This document shows, piece by piece, positions 36,424 through 43,281 of a stretch of DNA of 64,000 nt (position 1 is its first letter; the number at the start of each line of letters is the position of its first letter). The DNA is taken from contig DAOPQC010000002.1 of assembly GCA_035358815.1 (NCBI GenBank), positions 1 through 64,000 on the forward strand, given 5' to 3'. Under the pieces are notes generated by a model, which was given only the letters and a program-made list of their open reading frames with translations, was not told the DNA's origin and did not search any database. Made by a program: the position numbers and the translations under genes. Source of the DNA: Thermoanaerobaculales bacterium (GTDB taxonomy: Bacteria; Acidobacteriota; Thermoanaerobaculia; Thermoanaerobaculales; Sulfomarinibacteraceae).

Positions 36424-36628
36424 GAGCTCGTACCGCATTGGCCTTTTCGGCGGGCGCGGCTGACCCAGTTGTTGTCGGACGGCCACTGCGGCACGAACGC
36501 GTCAGGATGCGCGCAGCGCATCTCGAGGAGCCTGTGGGCAGGGGCCAACAAAGGTGGCCACGTCAGGGCCGCGCACAGGGGCCCACGCCCTGCAGGCTGC
36601 TAGGGGTCTGTGCCCGCACGCTCCCGGA

Positions 36629-36856
36629 TCACTCGGCCTGCTCGGCGGCGGGACCCTCGACCGCCTGCAGCGTCTCGGAGCGGCCGGACTCGAAGCCCTC
36701 GTCGGCCACCGCGCCGCCCTGGTCGGCCGGGGCGGGCTGCTCGCTCGGCGCCGCCGGCTGGTCAGCGGCCGGAGAGTCCGGGGCCTCCGGCGGCGGCGCC
36801 GCGCAGCCCGCGGCCAGTGCCATCGCCAGCATCAGGAGACAGATTCTCGCCTGCAT
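36629..36856 (-). CDS. Small Pro/Ala-rich lipoprotein
   Basis: The 75-residue protein has a clear lipoprotein signal (ICLLMLAMALAAGC, Cys near 17) and an acidic, Pro/Ala-rich tail without predicted structure. The start at 36856 was preferred over an ATG 15 bases upstream because GGAGG lies 8 bases before it. The plus-strand stretch 36424-36628 holds nothing I can identify. Function unknown. Confidence 0.6.
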   Translation of the reverse strand: MQARICLLMLAMALAAGCAAPPPEAPDSPAADQPAAPSEQPAPADQGGAVADEGFESGRSETLQAVEGPAAEQAE

Positions 36857-36887
36857 CCCAGCAACCTCCATCGCGGCGCCGCCAAGC

Positions 36888-37625
36888 CTATCGCACGCCC
36901 CCGGGATCGTCCAGCCGGTCCGGTGCCGGGCCCGAGCTGCCGTCGGCCGGCGGCGGCGAGTCGGATCGGCCGAGATCCTCGGGCCGCTGCACGTACAGCT
37001 CGTTGTAGCGGTGCGCGACGGCGCGCAGCGAGCGCTCGGCGGCCGTCCAGTGCGCGCTCAGGATCTCACCCAGCGTCTCGGTCTGCCCGGGGGAGCCCCG
37101 TCGGCGCGCCCGCACCAGCAGCCCTCCGATCCGGCGCGACGCCGACGCCACCTGGCGCGCCACCCCGACCAGCGGGCTGGTGTCCGCCTCGCGGATCACC
37201 CGTTGGAAGACCAGCAGCGCCCAGCCGGCGTCGGCGCCCGGGTCGAGGTGGCCGGCCCGGATCATGTGGTCCATCAGGTAGGCGCGGTGCCAGTACGCGC
37301 TCACCAGCGAGGCAGCGTCGGCGACCGCCAGCACGTAGACCACCTTGCGCCACACCACCCGAGCCAGGTAGCGGGCCACCGCCGACGGCAGCGCCAGGCA
37401 GCCGGCGACGCCGAGCAGGCTCCAGTCCCGATGGGCAAGCCGCGCCAGCACCTCGGGCCGCAGCGAGCGGCCGCTGGCGCGGGCGATCGTCGCCGGCATC
37501 CGCCGGCGAAAGGTCGCCTCGAACGCGAGGTCGACGAGCGGGACCGGGATCAGCGCAGTGAGTCCGGCGCAGGTCGCGTCGGCGTAGACCCGCCAATCGA
37601 ACCGCGGTGGCTGACTCGCTGCCAT
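36888..37625 (-). CDS. Hypothetical membrane-associated protein
   Basis: The 245-residue protein has hydrophobic stretches at about 20-36 (CAGLTALIPVPLVDLAFEA), about 68-83 (LLGVAGCLALPSAVARYL) and about 90-105 (VVYVLAVADAASLVSAY). A helical Arg-rich region (SASRRIGGLLVRARRRG) and HWTAAERSLRAVAHRYNELYV follow, then a disordered Pro/Asp tail. No family recognised. Its start sits at the edge of a hexamer-repeat region, and it lies 31 bases upstream of the small lipoprotein gene in the same direction. Confidence 0.65.
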   Translation of the reverse strand: MAASQPPRFDWRVYADATCAGLTALIPVPLVDLAFEATFRRRMPATIARASGRSLRPEVLARLAHRDWSLLGVAGCLALPSAVARYLARVVWRKVVYVLAVADAASLVSAYWHRAYLMDHMIRAGHLDPGADAGWALLVFQRVIREADTSPLVGVARQVASASRRIGGLLVRARRRGSPGQTETLGEILSAHWTAAERSLRAVAHRYNELYVQRPEDLGRSDSPPPADGSSGPAPDRLDDPGGVR

Positions 37626-37626
37626 C

Positions 37627-37830
37627 GTCCTTTTCCGCGCCCGCTTCCGCTTCCGCGCCCGCTCCCGGCCCTCCCGCCCAGGGGAAAGGACCCGCCCTCT
37701 CGTCCCCGCTTGCCACGGCGAAGCCAGAGGCGAAGCCGGGTTCCCGTTCCCGACGAATGGTAATCCACAACTCAGGCGTCGGTGTTGACTCCTCGCGACA
37801 GGGCGCGGAAGCGGGCGCGGAAGCGGAAGG
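37627..37830. repeat. CGCTTCC / GGAAGCGG degenerate hexamer tracts
   Basis: TTCCGCGCCCGC-type units (37632-37668) and their complement (GGGCGCGGAAGC units, 37800-37830) flank about 130 bases that include GAAGCCAGAGGCGAAGCC and GGGTTCCCGTTCCC. As arms in opposite orientation they can pair. They fill the gap between divergent genes, upstream of the nucleotidase promoter. Confidence 0.7.
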
Positions 37831-37846
37831 GGATCTGCGTCGTGCG

Positions 37847-37876
37847 CTGACCCAGACACCGTGGCTGCGCTACACT
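37847..37876 (+). promoter_or_regulatory. Promoter of the bisphosphate nucleotidase gene
   Basis: CTGACC (37847-37852) and TACACT (37871-37876) are separated by 18 bases. The -10 ends 8 bases before the ATG, and CTCGCCCC between them has no Shine-Dalgarno character, so a leaderless mRNA is expected. Confidence 0.6.
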
Positions 37877-37884
37877 CTCGCCCC

Positions 37885-38862
37885 ATGTACGACACCGAAC
37901 GTCGCTTCGCTGTCGAGGTCGTGGAGGAGGCCAGCGCCCTGGCCCGCCTCGTCCAGGACCGGATCGCCGCCACCGGCGATGCCGTCACCAAGGCCGACCG
38001 GTCGCCGGTCACCGTGGCCGACCTCGCGATCCAGGTCCTGGTCAGCGACCGGCTCGCCGAGCGCTTCCCCGCCGACGGGCTGCTGGCCGAGGAGGACACC
38101 GCCGCCATTGACGCCGACCCGGCACTCGCCGGCCAGGTGCTCGAGCTGTCGCGGCAGGCGCTGCCGGGGCTGAACGCGGCCGGGATGCGGCGCGCCCTCG
38201 GCCGTGGCGGCCACGCCGGCGGCGCCGCGCGGCACTGGGTCCTCGACCCGGTGGACGGGACCAAGGGCTTCCTGCGCGGCGAGCAGTTCGCGGTGGCCCT
38301 GGCCCTGGTCGACGGCGGGAGGCTGGCGGCCGGCGCCCTCGGCTGCCCGAAGCTGCTGCCGGCCGACGGCTCGGGGGGAGAGGGGTCGGTGTTCAGCGCC
38401 GAGGCGGGGCGCGGCGCCACCGAGCGGCGGCTCGGCTCGGAGGTCGACCGGCCGATCCGGGTCGACGCCGTCAGTGATCCATCGCTGGCGATCGTCTGCG
38501 AGTCGGTGGAGGCGGCCCACGCCGCGCACTCGGTCCAGGCCGAGATCGCGGCCCGGCTCGGCATCCGGCGGCCGCCGTTCCGGATCGACAGCCAGTGTAA
38601 GTACGCGGTGCTCGCCCGCGGCGAGGCCTCGATCTACCTCCGGCTGCCCCGCCGCGCCGACTACCGGGAGAAGGTGTGGGACCACGCGGCCGGCGCGCTC
38701 ATCATCGAGGAGGCGGGAGGACGAGTCTCCGACCTCGACGGCCGGCCGCTCGACGTGTCGGCCGGACGCCACCTCGCGCGCAGCCACGGCATCGTCGCCA
38801 GCAACGGTCTCCTCCACGAGGCCGTGCTGGCGGCCTGCCGCGCGGTGCTGGGCCTGGGGTGA
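37885..38862 (+). CDS. 3'(2'),5'-bisphosphate nucleotidase (inositol monophosphatase family)
   Basis: The 325-residue protein is of the HAL2/CysQ type, converting 3'-phosphoadenosine 5'-phosphate to AMP and so clearing a by-product of sulfate assimilation. Motifs: KADRSPVTVADLAIQ, LLAEED (metal-binding Glu/Asp), WVLDPVDGTKGFLRG (the family DPxDGT metal site) and WDHAAGALIIEEAGG near the C-terminus. Longer than E. coli CysQ and closer to eukaryotic-type HAL2 in its insert (about 85-110). Confidence 0.88.
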   Translation: MYDTERRFAVEVVEEASALARLVQDRIAATGDAVTKADRSPVTVADLAIQVLVSDRLAERFPADGLLAEEDTAAIDADPALAGQVLELSRQALPGLNAAGMRRALGRGGHAGGAARHWVLDPVDGTKGFLRGEQFAVALALVDGGRLAAGALGCPKLLPADGSGGEGSVFSAEAGRGATERRLGSEVDRPIRVDAVSDPSLAIVCESVEAAHAAHSVQAEIAARLGIRRPPFRIDSQCKYAVLARGEASIYLRLPRRADYREKVWDHAAGALIIEEAGGRVSDLDGRPLDVSAGRHLARSHGIVASNGLLHEAVLAACRAVLGLG

Positions 38863-38876
38863 GTGGTCGGTGACTC

Positions 38877-38925
38877 GGAAACGGGAACGGAACGGGAACG
38901 GAACGAACACGGAAGCGGGCGCGGC
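38877..38925 (+). repeat. GGGAAC hexamer tract
   Basis: GGAAACGGGAACGGAACGGG-type units follow the nucleotidase stop by 15 bases and pass into GGAAGCGGGCGCGG at about 38911. Confidence 0.7.
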
Positions 38926-38984
38926 ATCGGGACGCCCGTGCCACCCATCCCAAGATCCCTGATGAGCGCTCCCCCCAGTTCATC

Positions 38985-39072
38985 GAACCGCGGAGGCCGC
39001 AGAGATCGCAGAGACCATAGCGGAAGGGATCCTCTGTTCGTGCTCCGCGGTCTCTGCGCTCCCCGCGGTTCG
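38985..39072. repeat. Palindromic CGCAGAG element, copy 2
   Basis: Left arm AACCGCGGAGGCCGCAGAG then ATCGCAGAGA; right arm CTCCGCGGTCTCTGCG then CTCCCCGCGGTT. The loop is about 25 bases and differs from copy 1 at 30927-31005. No transposase is near either copy. Confidence 0.8.
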
Positions 39073-39187
39073 GAAGATGATTCGCCGCCCTGGAGATCGT
39101 GCCAGGTCCCGGGTCGAGTGGCGAGAGTCGACACCGCGGCGGTCGACGCTGCCATCGAGCGGGCGGAGACGGGCAGGGAGGGGTTCC

Positions 39188-39242
39188 CGGACCCCAGATC
39201 CTAGATCCTAGATCCTAGATCCTAGATCCTGGGCGGGCGGGG
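39188..39242 (-). repeat. GGATCTA heptamer array overlapping the end of purF
   Basis: In purF sense: GCCCCCGCCCGCCCAG, then five perfect heptamers of GGATCTA, then GGATCTGGGG. This is the most regular copy of the 3'-end module in the window. The purF reading frame continues into it and stops at a TAG inside the array. Confidence 0.9.
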
Positions 39243-40686
39243 GCAAAACCCTGCCGGCGTGCTCGAACTTGACCGCGCGCTTGCCGGTCGTGCAGGCCAT
39301 GCAGGCCGGCGCGCCCTTGAGCACCATCTCACGGAAGACGTCGACCGGCAGGTAGTGCAGCGCGTCGACGCCGAGCTCGACCGCGATCTCGCGCGCGTCG
39401 CCGCCGAAGCGCGCGGCGATCAGCTCCGACTGGGTCGGGGTGTCGATGCCCTGGAAGCAGGAGTCGATCACCGCCGGCCACAGGGTGCCGAAGAATACCT
39501 TGCCGGCCCCGGCCGCCCGCAGCGCCCGCACGATCCGGGAGGCGTTGGTGCCGCGGACGATGCTGTCGTCGACGAGGAAGATGTTGCGGCCCGCGACCGC
39601 CTTGGCATCGACCCGGAAGTCGAGCATCGCCGCCTTGTCGCGCTCCTCCTGGGTCTCCTCGAGGAAGATCCGGCCGCCGTAGCGGTACTTGGAGACCGGC
39701 GTCGCGTACTGGATGGCGCCGGAGGCAAGCTCCTTCTCGAGCTTCTGGGCGAACGCCTCGGCGCCCGGGATCGGCGAGTGCGGGATCGGCACCACCAGGC
39801 CGATCGAGGCCACCACCTCCGGCGCCTTCTCCATCACGTGCATGGCCAGCGCCCGGCCGGCGCGCCAGCGGAACGAACGCACGGAGTCACCCATCATCGT
39901 CGACTCGACGTCGGCGAAGTAGATCAGCTCGAAGGCGCACGGCCGCGGGTCCTGCTGGATGAGCAGGCGCTGCTCGACCTCGAGCGAGCGGTCGGCCCGG
40001 AGCGCGGCGCCATGAGGCACGTGCCCGACGACCTGGTATCCGTTCTGCTCGAGGGCGAGCGTCTCCGAGGCCACCATCAACGACCCCGGGCGCTCGCGGC
40101 GACCGATCGCCAGCGGCCGGAAGCCCCACGGATCGCGGAAGGCGTAGAGGGCGTTCTGGGTCACGGCCACCGCCGAGAAGGCGCCGGTGACCCGCCGCTG
40201 GACCTCCTCGACGGCCTTGAACATCGCCTCCCGCTCGTCGGCTGCGGGCTCCTGGCGCCGCCAGTGCTCGTACCACAGCGCCAGCACCCGCAGCAGCGGC
40301 TCGGCATCGCAGTGGTTGGCCAGCCCCTGGCCGATGGCCATGAGCTCATTCGCGATCTGCGGGACGTTCGTGATGTGGCCGTTGTGCGCGAGCGCGATCC
40401 CCGAGAACGGGTCGAAGAACGGCTGGGCGTTGATCGCGCCCCCGCTGCCGTAGGTCTTGTACCTGGTGTGCGCGATCCCGACGTCACCGCAGATCTGGCC
40501 GAGCTTCTTGAAGATGTCGTCCGCGAGGCCTTCCCCCTTCTCGAGAGAGGTCAGGCGATGGACCGGGTCGAAGACGAACATCCCGGCATAGGCGGGCCCG
40601 CGATGCTGGAGGAAGTGCGCCCCGTTGGCCAGGTCCCTGACCACCGGTCGCCCGCCCTCGCTGATCACTCCGACCACGCCGCACAT
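39208..40686 (-). CDS. purF: Amidophosphoribosyltransferase
   Basis: The first committed step of purine synthesis: glutamine plus PRPP gives phosphoribosylamine. The protein starts MCGVVGV, so Cys2 becomes the N-terminal nucleophile of the glutaminase domain after Met removal (no propeptide). HRGPAYAG, HTRYKTYG and LAHNGHITN belong to that domain. The PRPP-binding loop is IFLVDDSIVRGTNASRI. The last 12 residues (LPPPAQDLGSRI) are encoded by the repeat module, so the native 3' end has been replaced or extended. GGAGGG lies before ATG 40686; an ATG-less extension upstream was rejected. Confidence 0.93.
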   Translation of the reverse strand: MCGVVGVISEGGRPVVRDLANGAHFLQHRGPAYAGMFVFDPVHRLTSLEKGEGLADDIFKKLGQICGDVGIAHTRYKTYGSGGAINAQPFFDPFSGIALAHNGHITNVPQIANELMAIGQGLANHCDAEPLLRVLALWYEHWRRQEPAADEREAMFKAVEEVQRRVTGAFSAVAVTQNALYAFRDPWGFRPLAIGRRERPGSLMVASETLALEQNGYQVVGHVPHGAALRADRSLEVEQRLLIQQDPRPCAFELIYFADVESTMMGDSVRSFRWRAGRALAMHVMEKAPEVVASIGLVVPIPHSPIPGAEAFAQKLEKELASGAIQYATPVSKYRYGGRIFLEETQEERDKAAMLDFRVDAKAVAGRNIFLVDDSIVRGTNASRIVRALRAAGAGKVFFGTLWPAVIDSCFQGIDTPTQSELIAARFGGDAREIAVELGVDALHYLPVDVFREMVLKGAPACMACTTGKRAVKFEHAGRVLPPPAQDLGSRI

Positions 40687-40707
40687 GCAGCGACCCTCCG
40701 CGGGCAC

Positions 40708-40713
40708 ACTATA
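40708..40713 (-). promoter_or_regulatory. -10 element of purF
   Basis: The minus strand reads TATAGT 21 bases upstream of the purF ATG. No matching -35 was found. No purine riboswitch-like structure is visible in the short leader. Confidence 0.4.
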
Positions 40714-40745
40714 GCCGAGTTTCGACGTCCCACGGTCCGGTGAGG

Positions 40746-40892
40746 AACATAGGATCTAGGATCTAGGATCTAGGATCTGGGATCTGGGATCTAGGGTTTC
40801 GGATTCGGGAAAAAGTGGGCGTCCTGGCGAGCTCTTCGGGCGGGTGGGCCTGGATCCTAGCCCCCAGATCCTAGCCCCTGGCTGGGCGGGGG
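40746..40892. repeat. Inverted GGATCTAGG arrays between purF and the isoaspartate methyltransferase gene
   Basis: A plus-orientation array (three perfect GGATCTA units and further variants, 40748-40797) faces an opposite array (GGATCCTAGCCCCCAGATCC, 40852-40872) with the C-rich partner GGCTGGGCGGGGGC next to the methyltransferase stop. The arms are separated by about 55 bases and could pair in RNA or single-stranded DNA. Confidence 0.8.
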
Positions 40893-40894
40893 CG

Positions 40895-41644
40895 TCAGTC
40901 GCGGCGGCGCTCGATCTCCCCCGTCATCGGCACGAAACGGACCGGGATCACCGATCGCTCCTGGAAGCTGTCGCCGGTCCGGGTGATCACCTTGAGCTCC
41001 TGGTAGAAGTCGCCGACCGGGATCACCATGCGCGCCCCGTCGCGAAGCTGAGCCAGCAGCGGGTCGGGAATCCGATCCGGTGCCGCGGTGACGATGATCC
41101 CGTCGAACGGCGCCTCCTCCGGCCAGCCCCCGTAGCCGTCGGCGCAGCGAACGCGGGCGCTGTCGTAGCCGAGTTCCTGGAGCACGGCCCCGGCGTGCTC
41201 GCAGAGCCCGGTCTTGATCTCGATGGTGTAGACCTCGACCCCCATCTCGGCCAGGATCGCGGCCTGGTACCCCGATCCGGTGCCGAGCTCGAAGACCCGC
41301 TCCCCGGGCTCGATCTCGAGCAGCTCGGTCATCAGCGCGACGATGTACGGCTGGGAGATGGTCTGGCCCTCGCCGATCGGCAGCGGCGAGTCACTGTAAG
41401 CGACGTCGCGATAGCCGTCCGGCACGAACAGGTGGCGCGGCACCGCCCGCATGCTCGCGAGAACCTGCGGGTCCTTGACGCCGCGGGCTTCGATCTGGGT
41501 CCGTACCATCTGGTCGCGGCGCGCCGGCCAGTCCGGGCCCGGTGGCTCGCTCGAGTGGCCGCCCTGCGGGCTACAGCCGATCATCAGCCCCGCCCCGACA
41601 GCCATCGCCGCCGCCGTCAGCCAGCTGCCCAGTTGCGATCTCAT
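40895..41644 (-). CDS. Protein-L-isoaspartate O-methyltransferase, lipoprotein form
   Basis: The 249-residue protein carries the whole PCMT domain: IEARGVKDPQVLASMRAVPR, FVPDGYRDVAYSDSPLPIG, QTISQPYIVALM, the SAM site VFELGTGSGYQAAILAEMG and IIVTAAPDRIP. The enzyme methylates damaged isoaspartyl residues for repair. Unusually it begins with a lipoprotein signal (MAVGAGLMIGC), which would place it outside the cytoplasm, where SAM is not known to be available. An internal Met in RRDQMVRTQ could start a shorter cytosolic form. Confidence 0.85.
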   Translation of the reverse strand: MRSQLGSWLTAAAMAVGAGLMIGCSPQGGHSSEPPGPDWPARRDQMVRTQIEARGVKDPQVLASMRAVPRHLFVPDGYRDVAYSDSPLPIGEGQTISQPYIVALMTELLEIEPGERVFELGTGSGYQAAILAEMGVEVYTIEIKTGLCEHAGAVLQELGYDSARVRCADGYGGWPEEAPFDGIIVTAAPDRIPDPLLAQLRDGARMVIPVGDFYQELKVITRTGDSFQERSVIPVRFVPMTGEIERRRD

Positions 41645-42001
41645 AACGAGCCTCGACGTCCACCTTCCCGGCTCCAGCGCCGCCGGCCGCCGGCCCCCGG
41701 GCCGATCGGCGGAGGCTGCCCGAGACCACTCGGACCGTGTTTCGTCCTCGACTTCATGGTAGACCAGTCGCGCTGGATCCACCATCCCGGCGCGCCATCC
41801 GGCATGGGTGCCCGGCGCCGCGGCAATGCGCGGCCAGGCGTCGGCGGACCGCAACGTCTCGCTGCAACCGCTCATGGCGAGCTCCGGATCGGAACGGTCC
41901 GCTGCCCCTCCGGGCGCGCGCCGCTCCGGACTGTCGCCCTCTGTCGATGCAAGGCACGTGCCGCCGCCGGCCACTTGACACCCCGCCCGCAGCCTCCCAC
42001 C
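41645..42001. other. Divergent intergenic region without a recognised gene
   Basis: This 357-base gap between divergent genes has no repeat array of the types seen elsewhere and no frame with family-like sequence or a good ribosome site. A TTGACA at 41975-41980 lacks a -10 partner before the ATG at 42002. I see nothing else. Confidence 0.5.
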
Positions 42002-43114
42002 ATGACCCCGATGTCCACCCCACAAGACCAAAGCAGCACGGCCCGCAGCAGTGATCAACCCACCCGCCGCGACCTGCTCGTCGGCGGCGCGGCCGCCGCG
42101 GTCGCCGTCGCGGCCGGCGGTGCGGCGCGGATCGCCTCCGCAGGCGGCGACGCCCGGCCGGTCGCCGTGGCGTCCGCGAACGGCCTGGAGGCCGTGCGCC
42201 GCGCCGTCGACCGGATGGCCGCCGGCATCGCCCCGGTCGAGGCGGCGGTCGAGGGCGTCGGCCTGGTCGAGGCCGACCCCGAGGACCTAACCGTCGGCTA
42301 CGGCGGGCTCCCCAACGCCGACGGCGTGGTGCAGCTCGACGCGTGCTGCATGGACGGGCCGACGATGCGGGCCGGGGCGGTGGCCGCGATCGAGGGCTTC
42401 CGGCACCCGGCCAGGGTCGCCCTCGAGGTGATGCGACGGACGACCCGGGTGCTGCTGGTAGGCGAAGGGGCGGCCCGCTTCGCCCGGTCGATCGGCTTGC
42501 CCGAGGAGAACCTCCTGACCGAGCGTGCCCGCAAGATCTGGCTCTACTGGCGGGCCAACATGTCGGACCGCGACGACTGGGTGCCACCGCCCGGCGAGGC
42601 CGACGACCCCGACGTGGCCTGGTACATCGCGAAGTACGGCGCCATCCGGCCCACCGGGACGATCAACCTGTGCGCCGTCGACGCCGCCGGGAACATCGGT
42701 GGCACCACCACGACCTCCGGCCTGGCCTTCAAGATGCCGGGGCGGGTCGGGGACTCGCCGCTGATCGGCGCCGGGCTCTATGTTGACAACGAGGTCGGCG
42801 CCGCCGGGTCCACCGGCCGCGGCGAGTCGGTGATCGAGGCCGCCGGCGCCCACACCGCGGTCGAGCTGATGCGGGGTGGCGCCACGCCCACCGAGGCCTG
42901 CCTGGGGGCACTGCGGCGGATCGCGCGGGCGACGCGCCTTCCCGGCCTCCTCGACGCCGCCGGCCGGCCGAGCTTCGACGTCAAGCTCTACGCGGTCAAC
43001 CGCGCCGGCGAGGTCGGCAGCGCGGCGATCTGGTCGGGCGGGCAATACGCGGTCTGCCGCGCCGGCAGCGGGCCCGAGCTGATGGACTGCGCCTTCCTGT
43101 ACGCGAAATCCTGA
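42002..43114 (+). CDS. Tat-exported N4-glycosylasparaginase / isoaspartyl peptidase-family Ntn hydrolase
   Basis: The 370-residue protein has a twin-arginine signal (TRRDLLVGGAAAAVAVAAGG, about 22-41). The mature protein follows the glycosylasparaginase fold: VGYGGLPNADGVVQLDACCM, the autocleavage site before the nucleophile Thr in PTGTINLCAVD, then TTTTSGLAFKMPGRVGDSP and GAGLYVDNEVGAAGSTGRGE. Autocleavage would yield alpha and beta chains. The residue before the nucleophile is Gly, as in asparaginase/isoaspartyl peptidases, whereas classical glycosylasparaginases have Asp. It may hydrolyse glycoasparagine or isoaspartyl peptides outside the cytoplasm. Divergent from the isoaspartate methyltransferase gene, a suggestive pairing. 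Confidence 0.85.
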   Translation: MTPMSTPQDQSSTARSSDQPTRRDLLVGGAAAAVAVAAGGAARIASAGGDARPVAVASANGLEAVRRAVDRMAAGIAPVEAAVEGVGLVEADPEDLTVGYGGLPNADGVVQLDACCMDGPTMRAGAVAAIEGFRHPARVALEVMRRTTRVLLVGEGAARFARSIGLPEENLLTERARKIWLYWRANMSDRDDWVPPPGEADDPDVAWYIAKYGAIRPTGTINLCAVDAAGNIGGTTTTSGLAFKMPGRVGDSPLIGAGLYVDNEVGAAGSTGRGESVIEAAGAHTAVELMRGGATPTEACLGALRRIARATRLPGLLDAAGRPSFDVKLYAVNRAGEVGSAAIWSGGQYAVCRAGSGPELMDCAFLYAKS

Positions 43115-43281
43115 CGCTGGCCGTCTGTCCTCGGGAGTGGACAGGCCGTCGCCCAACGGCGCACGCTCGAGCCCCCTTCCTGGCGCCAGGCCGTTCCGAG
43201 GTCGCATGAGCCGGTGGCATGGCACTTGCTGAACCCTGGGTCGGAGACGCCAGACGTTGCGGCGGCTCCGAGGAGGCGACC

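Noticed and set aside
36629..36856. EGFESG in the small lipoprotein as a relative of the DGFESGD tail
   Set aside because: The match is short, internal and lacks the following Trp; probably chance.
39188..39242. Tandem repeats as a possible CRISPR array
   Set aside because: The units are 7 bases long and directly adjacent, with no spacers, and no cas genes are present.
40687..40713. Purine riboswitch upstream of purF
   Set aside because: The predicted leader is only about 15-20 bases, too short for the aptamer.
41975..41980. TTGACA as a promoter for the asparaginase-fold gene
   Set aside because: No -10 lies at the right distance before the ATG at 42002.
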